Below, piece after piece: positions 50,641-61,352 of a stretch of DNA of 64,000 nt (the stretch's first letter is position 1; each line of letters begins with the position of its first letter). Location: assembly GCF_000227135.1 (NCBI RefSeq), contig NC_018259.1, positions 1,044,305-1,108,304 of the forward strand, given 5' to 3'. This DNA is from Leishmania donovani (Eukaryota; Euglenozoa; Kinetoplastea; Trypanosomatida; Trypanosomatidae). The notes under the pieces are model-generated. The model was not told the DNA's origin, made no database searches, and saw nothing but the letters and a program-made list of their open reading frames with translations. The translations under genes and the position numbers were made by a program.

Positions 50641-51361
50641 TTAGTCGCAGATTGTCATCACCCGCGACACGTCGAGCTCTCCCTCGAGGCAGCCGTCGAT
50701 AATTTTGTGCCCGTGCTCCACCGCCAGCTGCTGGGCCTCCTGATCCGTGCTGAACTGCGCGTACTGCCGGCCCGGGAACTGGTCCTCGTTGTCGCAGTGC
50801 ACGGCGTCCGTCGCGATGACGACGGCAAAGTCCCTGCCCACTTCATCTGGTGGTTGACGGTCGCCTTCGCAATGGTGTGCCCGAGAGCGAACGCGATTCG
50901 CACCATTAGTGGCACAAGACATATACGACGCTGCGATTGGCACGATATCGATGTCCTTGTTGTGGCGCCGCAGGAACTGGAATGATGGCTTCGATCGAGG
51001 ACTCGATGCGCTGCATCTCTCCGTGAACCTCGTGTATGTATTTGGGCAACTCCTCCATGAGCCTCTCGCGCATCACCAACACCTTCGCAGGGCTGTGCGG
51101 CATCACCCACGCATTTGAGACGCCGAAGGTGGTATTGTTCAGCCAGTTTAGCAGATAGGCCCGGTGAGCATCACCGAAGAGAAAAATGCTCTTCGTTTGG
51201 ATGTGGCACAGCAGGCCCCTGTAGTAGCTGCCAGCGTCGGCGTACTCGCTGTGCGGAAACACAGCAACCCACCAGGCCGGTTTCGCAATGTTGGAAACGC
51301 TACCCTCACACGCTGAGGCTGCCGCCGCCGCCTTGGCTCCAGCGATTACCCCGTCCACCTG
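50641..51361 (-). pseudogene. decayed protein gene with frameshift and no start codon
   Basis: Two protein-like stretches lie in different minus-strand frames. The upstream part (about 51358 down to 50970) reads like folded-protein sequence (AWWVAVFPHSEYADAGSYYR, SIFLFGDAHRAYLLNWLNN, MPHSPAKVLVMRERLMEELP). It has no ATG at its head: an in-frame TAG directly precedes it. The downstream part continues in another frame (FLRRHNKDIDIVPIAASYMS, DFAVVIATDAVHCDNEDQFP, HGHKIIDGCLEGELDVSRVM) to a stop at 50641. The frame change falls near 50970-51000, and a second disturbance is possible near 50850-50890, where a third frame looks protein-like. I do not recognise the family. A sequencing error could explain one shift but not the missing start. 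Confidence 0.65.
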
Positions 51362-52845
51362 CTAATCCTTTGCGGCGAAGCCGACAGGGGGAGGCCGCGC
51401 TCCGCATGGCTACCGAGAGACATGCTTCTTGCAGAGTACGCGGTGATGAGCAGGCGTGCGTGTCTCTGCGTTCGTGTGTGGGACATGTGCAGGAGAGCTA
51501 GCGGCGGCTCGGCAATGGGGACAAGAGATGTCGCCCCGCTTCTGCGGCCCCGCAAGCTAACGAACATCAGACGAAGAAGAGAACGAAGCCAAGTTACGGC
51601 AGCCAACAAAAAGCGCGCCGAGGCAGCACTGTCTTGGCCGTCGTCGCCCGTTCTGCCGAGTGAGGTAAGGAGCGTAGCAGACGAGAAGACGGAAGAGCGC
51701 GTGCGCCAATGCTTGCGTGCTGGATGTGGCGGCGGAGAAAAGTTGGGGCGAGGGGGGGGGGGGCTGTAAGTCGTTGTGTGTTGTTGGCCATTGGGAGAGA
51801 GAGGGAAAGAGAGGGTGTTACCCTGTGTGTGTGTATTCTTTGCTTGTTCTCTCGCTCTCGCCCATGTACCGTCGCTGTTGCCATGGTGCGCATACGCGTG
51901 CTGGACGGGGAAAGGCAAGACAGAGGGGCAGCAGAGATGAAGCGGTATGTGTCTACGCGTGTATGTACGTGTGTGTGTGTGAAGAAACAAACAGAGAGAG
52001 GGAGGGCGACGGCGTCCGTGCGAGATACAGTAAGAGCAGCGAGAAGGAAAAGCGCCGGTCGTGGAACTGGCTTTCCGTCCTCGCCCCCCTCTCCTTCCAT
52101 TCTGAGTGTGCGCGCAGAGAGAGCAGGTGCGACTCAAAGAGGAGAGAAAGGCAGAGCGTGTGGGGAACAACAAGACGCACCTAAAAGGACGATGCATTCG
52201 ACAGCACACCGGCCCTCTCTTCCTCTTCGCCATTGCTCTGCGCGGGTATGCCGCTGAACTTGGGGCAGCGTGCCTGTTTCCCTTAGGGGAGGGGGAGAGA
52301 GATCTTTTCTTCTCGTTCCTCGCACGAGCTGTGAAACGTGTTCTTGAGCATGCAATTGCCTCGGTTTCGCGCTCCGAACAGCCAAGTGGAGAGCGGTTGC
52401 CGGCGGAAAGAGCACGTGAGACATTGGAGAGAAGCTTCCGCGCACAGGACGCTGTGCCGCCAAATTAGATAGGGCCCTTGGATTGCTTTTCTGCGCGGGC
52501 GCGCACCAGGAGAAGCGCTCGCTCATGATGCACTGTAAGGTCGCGGATGGCGCCTCTTTAGAGCGGCACTCGAAATGGCCACACACCTAACAACGAAAAA
52601 AAAAGCATCTTGAGCATGTGCACGCATCCGCCGTGCTGAAGGTGGGCGGGGCGCTTTGTCTGCCTGTGAAGTCCGCAGCGCGCCTCCTCTCTCATCATCC
52701 TCCCGCCTCTGCTCGTCCGCCGCCATCGACCGCCGCACAACGTCCTTTGGTGTCTGCGGATTCGCAGGGCTACGCGCAACTTGGGGGCTGTCCTTATCCA
52801 TCAAGAGAGAGAAAATGGGTGAAAGCCTGCTCTACGCAAGCAATT
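51362..52845 (-). other. intergenic region upstream of the decayed gene
   Basis: No gene. Contains a 12-G run at 51752-51763 and (TG)n near 51967-51980; it includes the 3' flank of the 956-aa gene. Confidence 0.65.
51752..51763 (+). repeat. poly-G tract, 12 nt
   Basis: Uninterrupted G run; a pyrimidine-rich stretch in the RNA sense upstream of the decayed gene. Confidence 0.95.
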
Positions 52846-55716
52846 CTACAGTACGACGCAGCATCTGGACGCCTTCTCGACTTTTCTCGAAGGCAGCGAA
52901 AAAGCTTTCGCGCCGCTCTCGGATGCGTCGTGTGCGACTCGTCCCGCATCAGCAGCGGAGGGAGGAGTGGACAAGAAAGAGGAACGTGCCGCCGCATCCT
53001 CGTCTGCGCGGTGGTTGCTCGGCCGAGGGGGTGCCACGTCAGCCTTCGAGGCGGTGCTGGACACCTGTGCAGGTGGCTTTGCCTCTTCTCCCTTGGCGTC
53101 CTTTTCACTTGCCGCCGCCGTGGTGTTCTGGCGACTTGCGAGCGGCGCCTCACCATTCCTGAGCGGCTTTGTGACGGCGGAGGGCGGCTTCGTCGCTGTC
53201 GGCGGGGCAACGGTCACGCGTGACGTTGTGGACAACGTTTTGTCAGCACCGTCTTCGGGGGCTGGCGATGACGCAGCGCGCACGGCTGCCGCGGCCCGTT
53301 CAAAGCACGGCGACAGAGATGCCTCTCTAGTCGGGGGGCACGATGAGGGCGCAGCCGCTGCCGTCCTGCGTGTTGTCACGCTACTCGATGGTGAGGGAGC
53401 CGCAGTGCTTATAACGGTGATAGCCGGTGGCACGGCAGGTCCTGTTGATGGTAGCGGCTTGGGCACTGGTGCACGCATCACTGGCATAGACGCGGACTGC
53501 GGCACTATCGTTGTCTGCGCGGTCGAGGAAGAGAAAGAAGAATGCGGTGGTGCAGGCGATGCCGCGGCTGTCACGGTAGCGGTACGAGGCGGCATCGAGG
53601 AAAGGCGGAAGGCCTTGTCCGGAGCAGAATCGCCATCCAAGCGATGACCGGATGGCGGATGGGCTGAGTTCGGGTGCAGGGGCAGAGGCTTCGAGTCGGC
53701 TCTGGCCACTAATCGCTTGCCTGCGTTTCTACGTACCTTCATGTCAGCTGCGATGAAAGGCGCACCGATGCTGCTCGTGGGGACTGTGGCAGTGGCTTCC
53801 CGCACTACCAAAGACGGCGCTGCGACCGCGTTCTTCGCCTTCCGCGAGTCACCTGTGACGGTAGGCCCGGATGCAGACTGGGACGACGTTCCGGGCGCGC
53901 TCCCTGAAGGGCGTGAGGAGGCGCTGCTAGTAGCCCGTGCATTGCTGGAGTCGGGCGAGGGCCGTGCTGTGGTGCACCGAAACCTAGGCTGCTCGTCCGC
54001 CGTCAGCGAAGATGTGCCAGCCGAGGGCTGCCCAACAGACGTGCGAGGCATCGCCGAGAGAGAGAGCAGCTGAGGCTGCGATGAGGAGCCGCCACCACCA
54101 CGTCCTTCGCGCCCCCCTTCAGCCCCTGGAGGCTGCTTCTCCACAGGCTTACGTATCGCGCCCACAGAACGCGGTAGAAGTGGATCGCATTTCTGTTCTT
54201 TGCCACTGTCACCCTGCAACGGTGGCGGCGGGGGGCTCTGCTGAGCAGATGGCTCTAGGGCCGGTAAGGCGGTCGGGGTGATCAGCGGCGCACATGTCGC
54301 GGAGTTCCGTTGCATGATCGAACTCTTCGGAGGGGCGGTAACGGAGGGGAAGCTGTTCACCTTGCCGCGTCGAAGATTAGTTGAACAGCGATTCGACGAA
54401 ATTTGCAAAGAGGACGACGAGTCCGGTGACATGGCCGCCGCAGCGGTGGACGGCCGCTTTCTCGCAGCGTCGCGTGTGGCGATGGGCGAGCCGCCTTCGT
54501 TGTGTGGCTGTGCCGTTTCACGAGCTGTCATGGTGTCGCCCTTTGCACCCTCTGCTGACGCGGGGCCGGAGCGTGTGGTGGTGTCAGTGTTGGCTGGCCC
54601 ACCGGATGTGGACAACTCAAGCTCCAGGCTGGCTGCTAGCAGCTCTCGTGACTGATGGCTGTAAGCGATGTGCGGCGGCGGGGTCCTGAAAGAGTCGCTG
54701 GTTGCGCTTCGCCCGTCTTCGCTCGCCAAAGACGACAGGGGATACTGAAACCCGCGTGCACCAGGCAACGTTTGCTGGGAGGTGATAGAGTCGCGGCGCG
54801 GGCGGGTGCGGCAGCGAATCACCGACTGCGTCGCGCTGTTCTGCGACAACAGCGACGCTGTGCGCACGAGCACGCGCTGGACCGGGTTGTGGGTCTCGTT
54901 GTACCGTGCCCGGCGCAGGAGACCCTTTGCAGTGCGCTGCGCCGCCGTCTGGGCGTGCAGGTAGGCAGGTGAGCCATCACCGCAGTCGCCGTACGGCCCT
55001 CCGAGGGAGCCCTGGCGACTGTGCGGCGTGGCGAACGAGGGCGAGTTCATGGAGGACAGCGTCGTTGCCCCGCCCAACTTCGGCGACGGCACCCCGACGC
55101 TGCTGTTGCTGGCTCCCATCACCGCTCTTTTCTCCCTCTGGCCCAGCTTTTTCTCGCGGAGGCGCTCCTTCTCCTCCTGCGCCTGACGCTTGGCTCTCCG
55201 CAGCACCTCCCAGTATTCGGCCTCCCAGAAGATCTCCTCCGCGTCTGGTGCGGGACGGCGCGCCACCAGCGCCTTGGCCGCCATCTCTAGCGAGTCGTCC
55301 GTCGGCGACAGCTGTAGGTACTCGAAGCCATCGGAGTTGAGACTGGCGGCGGCGGCGGCGGCAGCAGCTGCCTCCTGATCACCAGTCGCCTTAATTTTGT
55401 TGAGCGTGATGACGGGTAGGTCGCTGTATGCGCCAGCCAATTTGCTGACAGAGCAGCCCGTAGCCTCGCTCAGCTGAATTACGGTGGGCGGCCGGTACAC
55501 AGTGCACGTCGGTCCCTCCAGAATAGAGCGCAGGTAGGGCACCTTCTGCAGCGCGGCTGCCCAGCGCTCGCTCGGCGCTGATGCGATCATGGCTGACGCG
55601 CCCGCTGACAACGATGGTGGCAGCGGCAGCCATGGAATTGGCGCACCTCCAGAGACGGCCGACGGATGGGGCGAAGGGGAAGTGGGGGCAGCCGTGACAT
55701 GCGAAGGATCCTTCAT
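52846..55716 (-). CDS. large disordered protein with C-terminal CaaX prenylation box, 956 aa
   Basis: Family not recognised. A possible folded part lies at about 50-110 (LQKVPYLRSILEGPTCTVYRP..., PVITLNKIKATGD), then a highly charged helix at about 160-195 (EAEYWEVLRRAKRQAQEEKERLREKK). The remaining 700 or so residues are Ser/Thr/Pro/Ala-rich and probably disordered and phosphorylated. The last six residues are RCCVVL: CVVL is a CaaX box, with Leu at the last position favouring geranylgeranylation. The extra Cys next to it could be palmitoylated, and basic residues (SRKVEKASR) precede it. Together these suggest anchoring to the cytosolic face of a membrane (inference). The frame extends 21 codons further upstream from a GTG through a poly-Phe stretch (a T tract); the ATG giving MKDPSHVTAAPT is used. 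The nearest acceptor upstream is at about 55828. Confidence 0.85.
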   Translation of the reverse strand: MKDPSHVTAAPTSPSPHPSAVSGGAPIPWLPLPPSLSAGASAMIASAPSERWAAALQKVPYLRSILEGPTCTVYRPPTVIQLSEATGCSVSKLAGAYSDLPVITLNKIKATGDQEAAAAAAAAASLNSDGFEYLQLSPTDDSLEMAAKALVARRPAPDAEEIFWEAEYWEVLRRAKRQAQEEKERLREKKLGQREKRAVMGASNSSVGVPSPKLGGATTLSSMNSPSFATPHSRQGSLGGPYGDCGDGSPAYLHAQTAAQRTAKGLLRRARYNETHNPVQRVLVRTASLLSQNSATQSVIRCRTRPRRDSITSQQTLPGARGFQYPLSSLASEDGRSATSDSFRTPPPHIAYSHQSRELLAASLELELSTSGGPANTDTTTRSGPASAEGAKGDTMTARETAQPHNEGGSPIATRDAARKRPSTAAAAMSPDSSSSLQISSNRCSTNLRRGKVNSFPSVTAPPKSSIMQRNSATCAPLITPTALPALEPSAQQSPPPPPLQGDSGKEQKCDPLLPRSVGAIRKPVEKQPPGAEGGREGRGGGGSSSQPQLLSLSAMPRTSVGQPSAGTSSLTADEQPRFRCTTARPSPDSSNARATSSASSRPSGSAPGTSSQSASGPTVTGDSRKAKNAVAAPSLVVREATATVPTSSIGAPFIAADMKVRRNAGKRLVARADSKPLPLHPNSAHPPSGHRLDGDSAPDKAFRLSSMPPRTATVTAAASPAPPHSSFSSSTAQTTIVPQSASMPVMRAPVPKPLPSTGPAVPPAITVISTAAPSPSSSVTTRRTAAAAPSSCPPTREASLSPCFERAAAAVRAASSPAPEDGADKTLSTTSRVTVAPPTATKPPSAVTKPLRNGEAPLASRQNTTAAASEKDAKGEEAKPPAQVSSTASKADVAPPRPSNHRADEDAAARSSFLSTPPSAADAGRVAHDASESGAKAFSLPSRKVEKASRCCVVL

Positions 55717-57810
55717 GAATGCGAAAAAAAAAAAGAAGCGGTAGGGGGGTATCGAGGGTGGAGATAACGAGCGACACACACGGGGAGCGTAGAAAATGAG
55801 ACGGCGAAAGGAAGGGAGGGCGAAGAGCTCCGTCGTCTGCCTGTCTGTGTGCGTGTGGCAGAGGAATGAGAGAAGGCAGAGACAACAGCAGTAGCAACAA
55901 AGGAAAACGACGCGAAGAGGCCGCTAGCGCCAGGGAGAGCGAGAGGACGGAGGAAGCGAAAGGGAGGAAAGGACGAAAGCGACAGCGAGGAGCAGGGTAG
56001 AGAAAGGAAGCAGGAAAGAAGGGGGCCTCCAGCGTACCTTTTCGCTCTGCTTCACAACGCGCACGACAGGAGTTGACTATGAAATCGAGATTCCGCTCGT
56101 TGGGGAGGAATAGGGTAGGGAGTGGAGAAAGACAACGTGAAAACTTACAGGGCACACGCATATGCAAGCAGCTGTGTTTACACGTCAAGTGCAAGGCGCC
56201 TCTTCGCGCAATGCCCTTCAGAGAAGGTAAAGGATGGGGAGGACAAGTGTAAGGAAGTAAAGCACAGAGAAAGGGAGGGAGGGGGAGACCGTCAACAGCC
56301 GCCGTTGTGCACCTGTCGTTGCGTATTGCGCCGGTGGGGGAGGAGGGGGGGTAGTCCACCTGCGGTCAACGAGAGAGAGATGCACAGCACAGACACAGAG
56401 GCACGCACTCACATTCGTACTCGTGTGTGCGTCTATACCTGTGTGCACCCGCGCTCGAAGTAAAGGGACTGACCTTCCGCTCTAGCAAGAACAAGAAGAT
56501 TTACTAAGTCGCAGTGAAGCTTGCAATGTATGCGCGTCTCCCTATCTCTACACAGACTGAGGTGGGGTGGTTTGTGGGGAGAAGAGGGAAGTGTGGTGGA
56601 TGGTGATGACAGCAGGGGAGTGCACCGATGTTGGGTTGCGTAGGAATAAGGAAATAAGTATAAACATAGACCTGTGCGTGAGCGTGGGGGGGAAGTAGGC
56701 TTTGGAAGGAGGCACGATAGGGCAAAAAGGAGGAACAGGAGTGGGGCAAGGAGGAGTGGTGGGTGCAGCACAGGGAATGAGAAACCAACAACGTAAGAGG
56801 AAGCTCTTCTCGACAAGGGCGTGCTGCAACGACGCTCCGGAGAAATGAGCCAACGAACGGCAAGACCCTTACCATGCGAGTAGAAGGAAGCGAGAGGTGG
56901 GGTGAAGCAGGGAACAGACGCGGAGAAACGGAGAAGCGTCAGGGCGGCAGAGAGAGAGAGAGGCAAGACGCTGCCGAAAAGGGGGAACTCGCAAAAAGGC
57001 AAAGAGAAGGACTCAGGAAAGAGGGAGGTGAAAGGTGTTCAGCCGCACGCACGCACAGATGCGAAGACACGCTGAAAAGGGGTAGCACAGTCACCCGCAG
57101 CGCGCATGGGCTGGCACGGCGCAAAATGCATTGCGTCGTTAGCAGAAAGACCCTTTCCTTCACGCCCCCGCCTCCATGCCAAAACGCCCCTCTCTCCCAC
57201 CCCTCTTCCCATTCACATCCCGAAGGCTCTCAGGTGCACAATGTGGCACGCACACACACCACCTCCCACAGCGGGATGACGGGGGCGTACACGTCCATCG
57301 CCCTTGCCGCTACTGACGCACCCTACGCTAGACACACACTCTATCCAAGGAAAGGTGCCTGGCCTGTCGCTATAGTTGCCTCCGCATCCAGAACTGTGCC
57401 GCTTTAATGTTTCTTGGGTGTTAGTTACATCCACCTGTAGCTAGAGGCGGACGATAAGATGAGTGCGCCGGCAACGCCTGTGTCTCTGGAAACGAATGGG
57501 GAAGGCAATCCATTGGTTTGACAGCCATCCTCTTGACACGTAGCAACCGACCCCCGCTCACAGACACCAGCGCAAGCCGATCTGGCGGATCACTCAAAAC
57601 GGCACACGAGTGTATCTCGATAGCTCTGAAACCGAAGAAAATGGGGCGCCAGCAACGCTGGCGATGACAATCCTTCCTCCTCTCCTCCACCCATCAGCGG
57701 GCCTCCCCCTTCCCGAGGCGGGTCAACGTCGGCAGCGCCTCTTGCTGTGGATAGCATCCGCGCTTTCAGATAAGCGTTGTGCATCACCGTTAGATAGTGC
57801 CCTTCCAACT
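55717..57810 (-). other. 2.1 kb intergenic region upstream of the 956-aa gene
   Basis: Long purine-rich plus-strand stretches (55725-56030 and 56230-57030) read as extended pyrimidine-rich RNA. No gene on either strand; the end near 57400-57800 is compositionally balanced, non-coding and unexplained. Confidence 0.6.
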
Positions 57811-60800
57811 CTAGTACTGGCCTGCAGTAGTAGCAGCACTACCACCCGCGGGCGGCGATGACGAAGACGAGGCTGCACTGCTGCCGGCCCCCGATCCTCT
57901 CTCGACAGAGGAGAGCAGCGTCGAAGGGCGAAACAGCGGCGGTCGCGCATGAGTCTGTAAGCCCTCCCCTGTAGCCCTGTACGAGTAGTGGTACGCAGCG
58001 CCGGCTTCACCGAGAGCCCCAGAGGCAGTCGCGGTCGTCGCACCGCCGGCGCTAGCGGCTCCGCGAAGTGCCGCTACCGCCGCTCCGCTGTGGCCTCCGC
58101 GCTCCCCCGCAGATGAGACGATCCTCCCCAGCTGCTCTGCCAAGTCGCCGGAGCTTACCTGCAGCAGCGGAGCTGACAGCGTTTCGGGTCGCCAGAGCGG
58201 CAACGCAGAGGCCTCATCCACGGGCAGGTGAGGGTCGACGTCGGCTACCACTGCCATCTTCTGCTCTCCCCACGCCTTCGACGAGGCGGACAGTAGACTA
58301 CGCAGATACGATAGAACCACCTGAAGACGCTGTGCTTGCGTCGCGTCGGCGGGAGTGGCGGAGCTGCACACCTGCAGCGCATCCTCGTACCGCTGGAGAA
58401 GAATGTAGAAGGAGATGAGCACGGCCTCGCGCTGGTGAGCCCCCTCCGCAGTCTGCAGCGTGCGCTCGATCGTGTCCGCCGCCGGGCTCCCAACCTCCAC
58501 CCACCCGCGCATCGCCGACACGCTGCCCGCGTGAAGCGCCGCGTAGGCCAACGGCTGTGCCGCCAGGTGCATCAGCTCTGCAGAGCCACGCATCACTTCG
58601 TACAGGGCCTCAATCATGCGCGACGAGCCAGCGCGCACGGCCACGCAGAGGAGCCTCATCGCCATCGCGACCGGAACGTCCTCGGCGGCGCTGGTGTACA
58701 CCGTAATGCATGTCGGGATCAGCCGAAGCAAGACATCCAGCGCGGCAACGTGGGCGAGACCGTTCACGACAGGCGCCAGCAGCCTTACAAACGGAGGCGC
58801 ACCGAGGTGCTGCACCGCGGGCCCCATCGCGTAGAGCAACGACTTCTTCTGCTCTGCTTCGGCCGCCTCCGCAGGGTTGACCCCGTGATCGACCGCGTAG
58901 CACGTGAAGGCCCACGTGTTCAAGTCCACCGGCATGCCGAACAAGAGCAGAAACGACTCGCGCCACTGGCGCTGCTGCTGCTGCTCTGTCATCGATGGCA
59001 GCGCCTGTGCGCCACTCGCATCAGCCGAATGCTCTAAGCCCACGTAGCTGTAGTAGAGGATGAAGAGCGCCACTTCGGGGGTGACAGTGTCCATGCTAGC
59101 GAGCGCCGACGCCATGGTGAACGACGCATCGGCAGCTGGCAGGCCCAGCTTATCGAGCAGCACCTCGATGCAGAGCGGTGTTGCCGATTGCCACATCGCG
59201 AGTTCCGCAACGGAGCTCTGATAGACGCTTTTGCGACGGAATGTGTCGTGGAGCAGCGACTTCCACTGCGCCTGCGCCGCCTCGACCCTCGCTGTCGCCT
59301 CGCTGAGCCCAAGAACGTCTTTCAATGGCTTCGATATGGTGTGCATGATGCCAAGGTGCACAAACAGGGCGTACGCAGCGTGCTCCCGGGACACCTGCGC
59401 AGCGCGCTGCAGCAGTCGGTACGGCAGGCTCTCACTGGCTGCCAAGTCGGTCACACTCGCAGACTGCTGCTGCCGGGTCAGGAGAGCGTAGAGGGCGTGC
59501 TGCACCTGCATGAGTCTATGCAGTAGCAACGCGGCATCCTTCTCGCATTTGAGCTGCTGAGCGGAGGCCCGCAGCTCCTTTAGCAGAGCTTCGCAGCTAC
59601 GACAGTGACTGCTCAGCTCGCTTTCGGCGCATTGCATGATTGTCATCGCCAAGGACGGCGCGACTGATGCAGCGCCCGCCGCGGCAGAGGACGCAGCGGG
59701 TCCGTCGTTGAGAAGGGTCGCCACGTACAGGGGCCCGGCGCCGCGTGCGCTTTGTGAGAGAATGTGAAATTGACCTCGCTCACAGCGCACGCCGTAGAGC
59801 TGCTCGGCGTAGCAGACTTGATGCTGCCGCCAGTGCAACTGCGCGGCGGGCGGCGCGCCCTGCAGGCGCACCGTACCGTAATGCAGCAGCAGCTGCTGCT
59901 GCTCTGCGCTGCCGGCGTCCGCTGTCGTAAAGGCAAAGTGAAGCACCGGCGCACGCGGGTCGGCGTGGATCTGCACCTGCACCATGGATGCATTGTTGCT
60001 GTCCCCGTTTTGTGCCCAGGTGGGCATCAGCTGGGTCTCCGCCACATGCGTCGTGACCGTGGAGCTCCGCGCTTGGCTTGCACTGCTGGCGCCTGCCAAC
60101 CCTTGTGACGGCTGCTGCAGTTCCTCGTTGCCCTCGACGCCACTTCCGATGCCTTTACTCTCACCGCACTGCACCGCCACAACAGAGCCGTCTGAGTACA
60201 CCACCCACAGTACAGTCGCGCCGGTCCAGGCCACACGCAGCGGGGCTGCAGACGGCGATGCGTGAAAAGGGAGCTGAAGAGTGTGTAGCACGTGCATGTC
60301 ACTACCCTCATTCGCCGCGAGGAAGGTTTGTCGAGCTGCCCTCGAGGCCGACGGCGCTGCCGCCACCTCAGCATACGCTTCAGCAGTAACCCTTGCAGGC
60401 GCCGGAGCCGCTCGCTGCACACCGCACACCGCCGCTACCCCGTTGCCGAGTATGACAGTCACCTCGGCGTGACCAGCACGACCGGGGCCCAGGCAGCAGA
60501 TCGTGCTCTCTTCGAAGCGCAGCGTCTGCAGCTTGCCAAGCTGTGGAGTGCAGGCGCAGAGAGTATGCGTATCTTTCAGGAAAGCAGCCATGTCCAGCGC
60601 CACTAAGCCCTTGACGGAGTCTTCAGATTCAACGCGGAAGCACTGCATGGGACACCAGGGCAGCTGCATAGGGGGCGAAGATCTAGTCGCGACCCCGTCA
60701 TCGATGCCCACCTCAGCCAGCCGCTGGCAGCCGGAGAAGAAGACGATTTTCGTGGGCCCCTCTGTGCGCACAGGGTAGTTAGTCCCCGTGTTTGCCCTCG

Positions 60801-61092
60801 AGGCTCGCAGCGGCGTCACGCGGCAGGCCACAACGGCAGCAGAGTTCACGGCTGCTTCCTCGACAAATTCTTCCTGGGTCCTCACGGCTGCGTCAGTCAG
60901 CTGCGCACCCGCGTACGCGTGCACCAATACACGTGACGGCAGGGGCAGTTGTTCGCCCTCAGCCATCGGGGCAGGGTTGGCGACGACGGGGTGGTTCATA
61001 CCGTTCAAGAACGACACCACCGCGCCGTTGTTGTCTCCGCAGAAGCGAGCCGCATCGACGGGCTGCACGGTGAGCCGACGCTTGCGTTGCAT
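57811..61092 (-). CDS. large beta-rich plus alpha-solenoid-like protein, 1093 aa (nucleoporin/coat candidate)
   Basis: Not recognised by name. Residues 1 to about 440 are rich in short hydrophobic strands (for example TKIVFFSGCQRLAEV, AEVTVILGNGVAAVCGV, VAWTGATVLWVVYSDGSVVAV) of the kind that form a beta-propeller. From about 450 to 1000 it is helical, with repeated Leu/Ala pairs (YALFVHLGIMHTI, EVALFILYYSYVGLEH, LISFYILLQRYEDALQVC). A Ser/Ala/Gly tail closes it. A propeller followed by an alpha-solenoid is the architecture of scaffold nucleoporins, COPII/IFT and HOPS-type proteins; the order and size fit an outer-ring nucleoporin, but this is architectural inference only. The start is the ATG giving MQRKRRLTVQ; the frame begins four codons earlier at a TTG. 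Confidence 0.8.
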   Translation of the reverse strand: MQRKRRLTVQPVDAARFCGDNNGAVVSFLNGMNHPVVANPAPMAEGEQLPLPSRVLVHAYAGAQLTDAAVRTQEEFVEEAAVNSAAVVACRVTPLRASRANTGTNYPVRTEGPTKIVFFSGCQRLAEVGIDDGVATRSSPPMQLPWCPMQCFRVESEDSVKGLVALDMAAFLKDTHTLCACTPQLGKLQTLRFEESTICCLGPGRAGHAEVTVILGNGVAAVCGVQRAAPAPARVTAEAYAEVAAAPSASRAARQTFLAANEGSDMHVLHTLQLPFHASPSAAPLRVAWTGATVLWVVYSDGSVVAVQCGESKGIGSGVEGNEELQQPSQGLAGASSASQARSSTVTTHVAETQLMPTWAQNGDSNNASMVQVQIHADPRAPVLHFAFTTADAGSAEQQQLLLHYGTVRLQGAPPAAQLHWRQHQVCYAEQLYGVRCERGQFHILSQSARGAGPLYVATLLNDGPAASSAAAGAASVAPSLAMTIMQCAESELSSHCRSCEALLKELRASAQQLKCEKDAALLLHRLMQVQHALYALLTRQQQSASVTDLAASESLPYRLLQRAAQVSREHAAYALFVHLGIMHTISKPLKDVLGLSEATARVEAAQAQWKSLLHDTFRRKSVYQSSVAELAMWQSATPLCIEVLLDKLGLPAADASFTMASALASMDTVTPEVALFILYYSYVGLEHSADASGAQALPSMTEQQQQRQWRESFLLLFGMPVDLNTWAFTCYAVDHGVNPAEAAEAEQKKSLLYAMGPAVQHLGAPPFVRLLAPVVNGLAHVAALDVLLRLIPTCITVYTSAAEDVPVAMAMRLLCVAVRAGSSRMIEALYEVMRGSAELMHLAAQPLAYAALHAGSVSAMRGWVEVGSPAADTIERTLQTAEGAHQREAVLISFYILLQRYEDALQVCSSATPADATQAQRLQVVLSYLRSLLSASSKAWGEQKMAVVADVDPHLPVDEASALPLWRPETLSAPLLQVSSGDLAEQLGRIVSSAGERGGHSGAAVAALRGAASAGGATTATASGALGEAGAAYHYSYRATGEGLQTHARPPLFRPSTLLSSVERGSGAGSSAASSSSSPPAGGSAATTAGQY

Positions 61093-61152
61093 GACGGCCG
61101 GCAACGCGTCTTATCTCCTTGTGTCACTGCTTGTATGAAACTCGTGCGTGCT

Positions 61153-61179
61153 TGTGTGTGCGTGTGTGTGTGTGTGTGC
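61153..61179 (+). repeat. (TG)n microsatellite
   Basis: TG run with one C interruption, upstream of the 1093-aa gene. Confidence 0.9.
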
Positions 61180-61260
61180 TGTTCTATGCGTACCGCTTGC
61201 CGCTTCTGACTGCTTTCCTTCTTTTCTGGAACTAAGCACTGGATGTGTGCGTGTATGCAT

Positions 61261-61262
<2 letters not shown>

Positions 61263-61296
<34 letters not shown>
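61263..61296 (+). repeat. (GT)17 microsatellite
   Basis: Uninterrupted GT run, (CA)17 in the RNA sense. Confidence 0.95.
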
Positions 61297-61297
<1 letters not shown>

Positions 61298-61323
61298 GGT
61301 GAAGGAGAGGAGCGACGGCACCA

Positions 61324-61352
61324 GTGTGTGTGTGTGTGAGAGAGAGAGAGAG
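61324..61352 (+). repeat. (GT)n(GA)n compound microsatellite
   Basis: GT run passing directly into a GA run. Confidence 0.9.

Noticed and set aside
48878..52233. Many overlapping short frames on both strands around the decayed gene
   Set aside because: They are repeat- and purine-derived frames without start context or protein-like composition, apart from the two segments reported as a pseudogene.
57400..57800. Possible degenerate SIDER-type retroposon in a 3' flank (also considered at 37600-37720 and 24720-24850)
   Set aside because: I cannot recognise the signature reliably by eye; a profile search against SIDER1/SIDER2 would decide.
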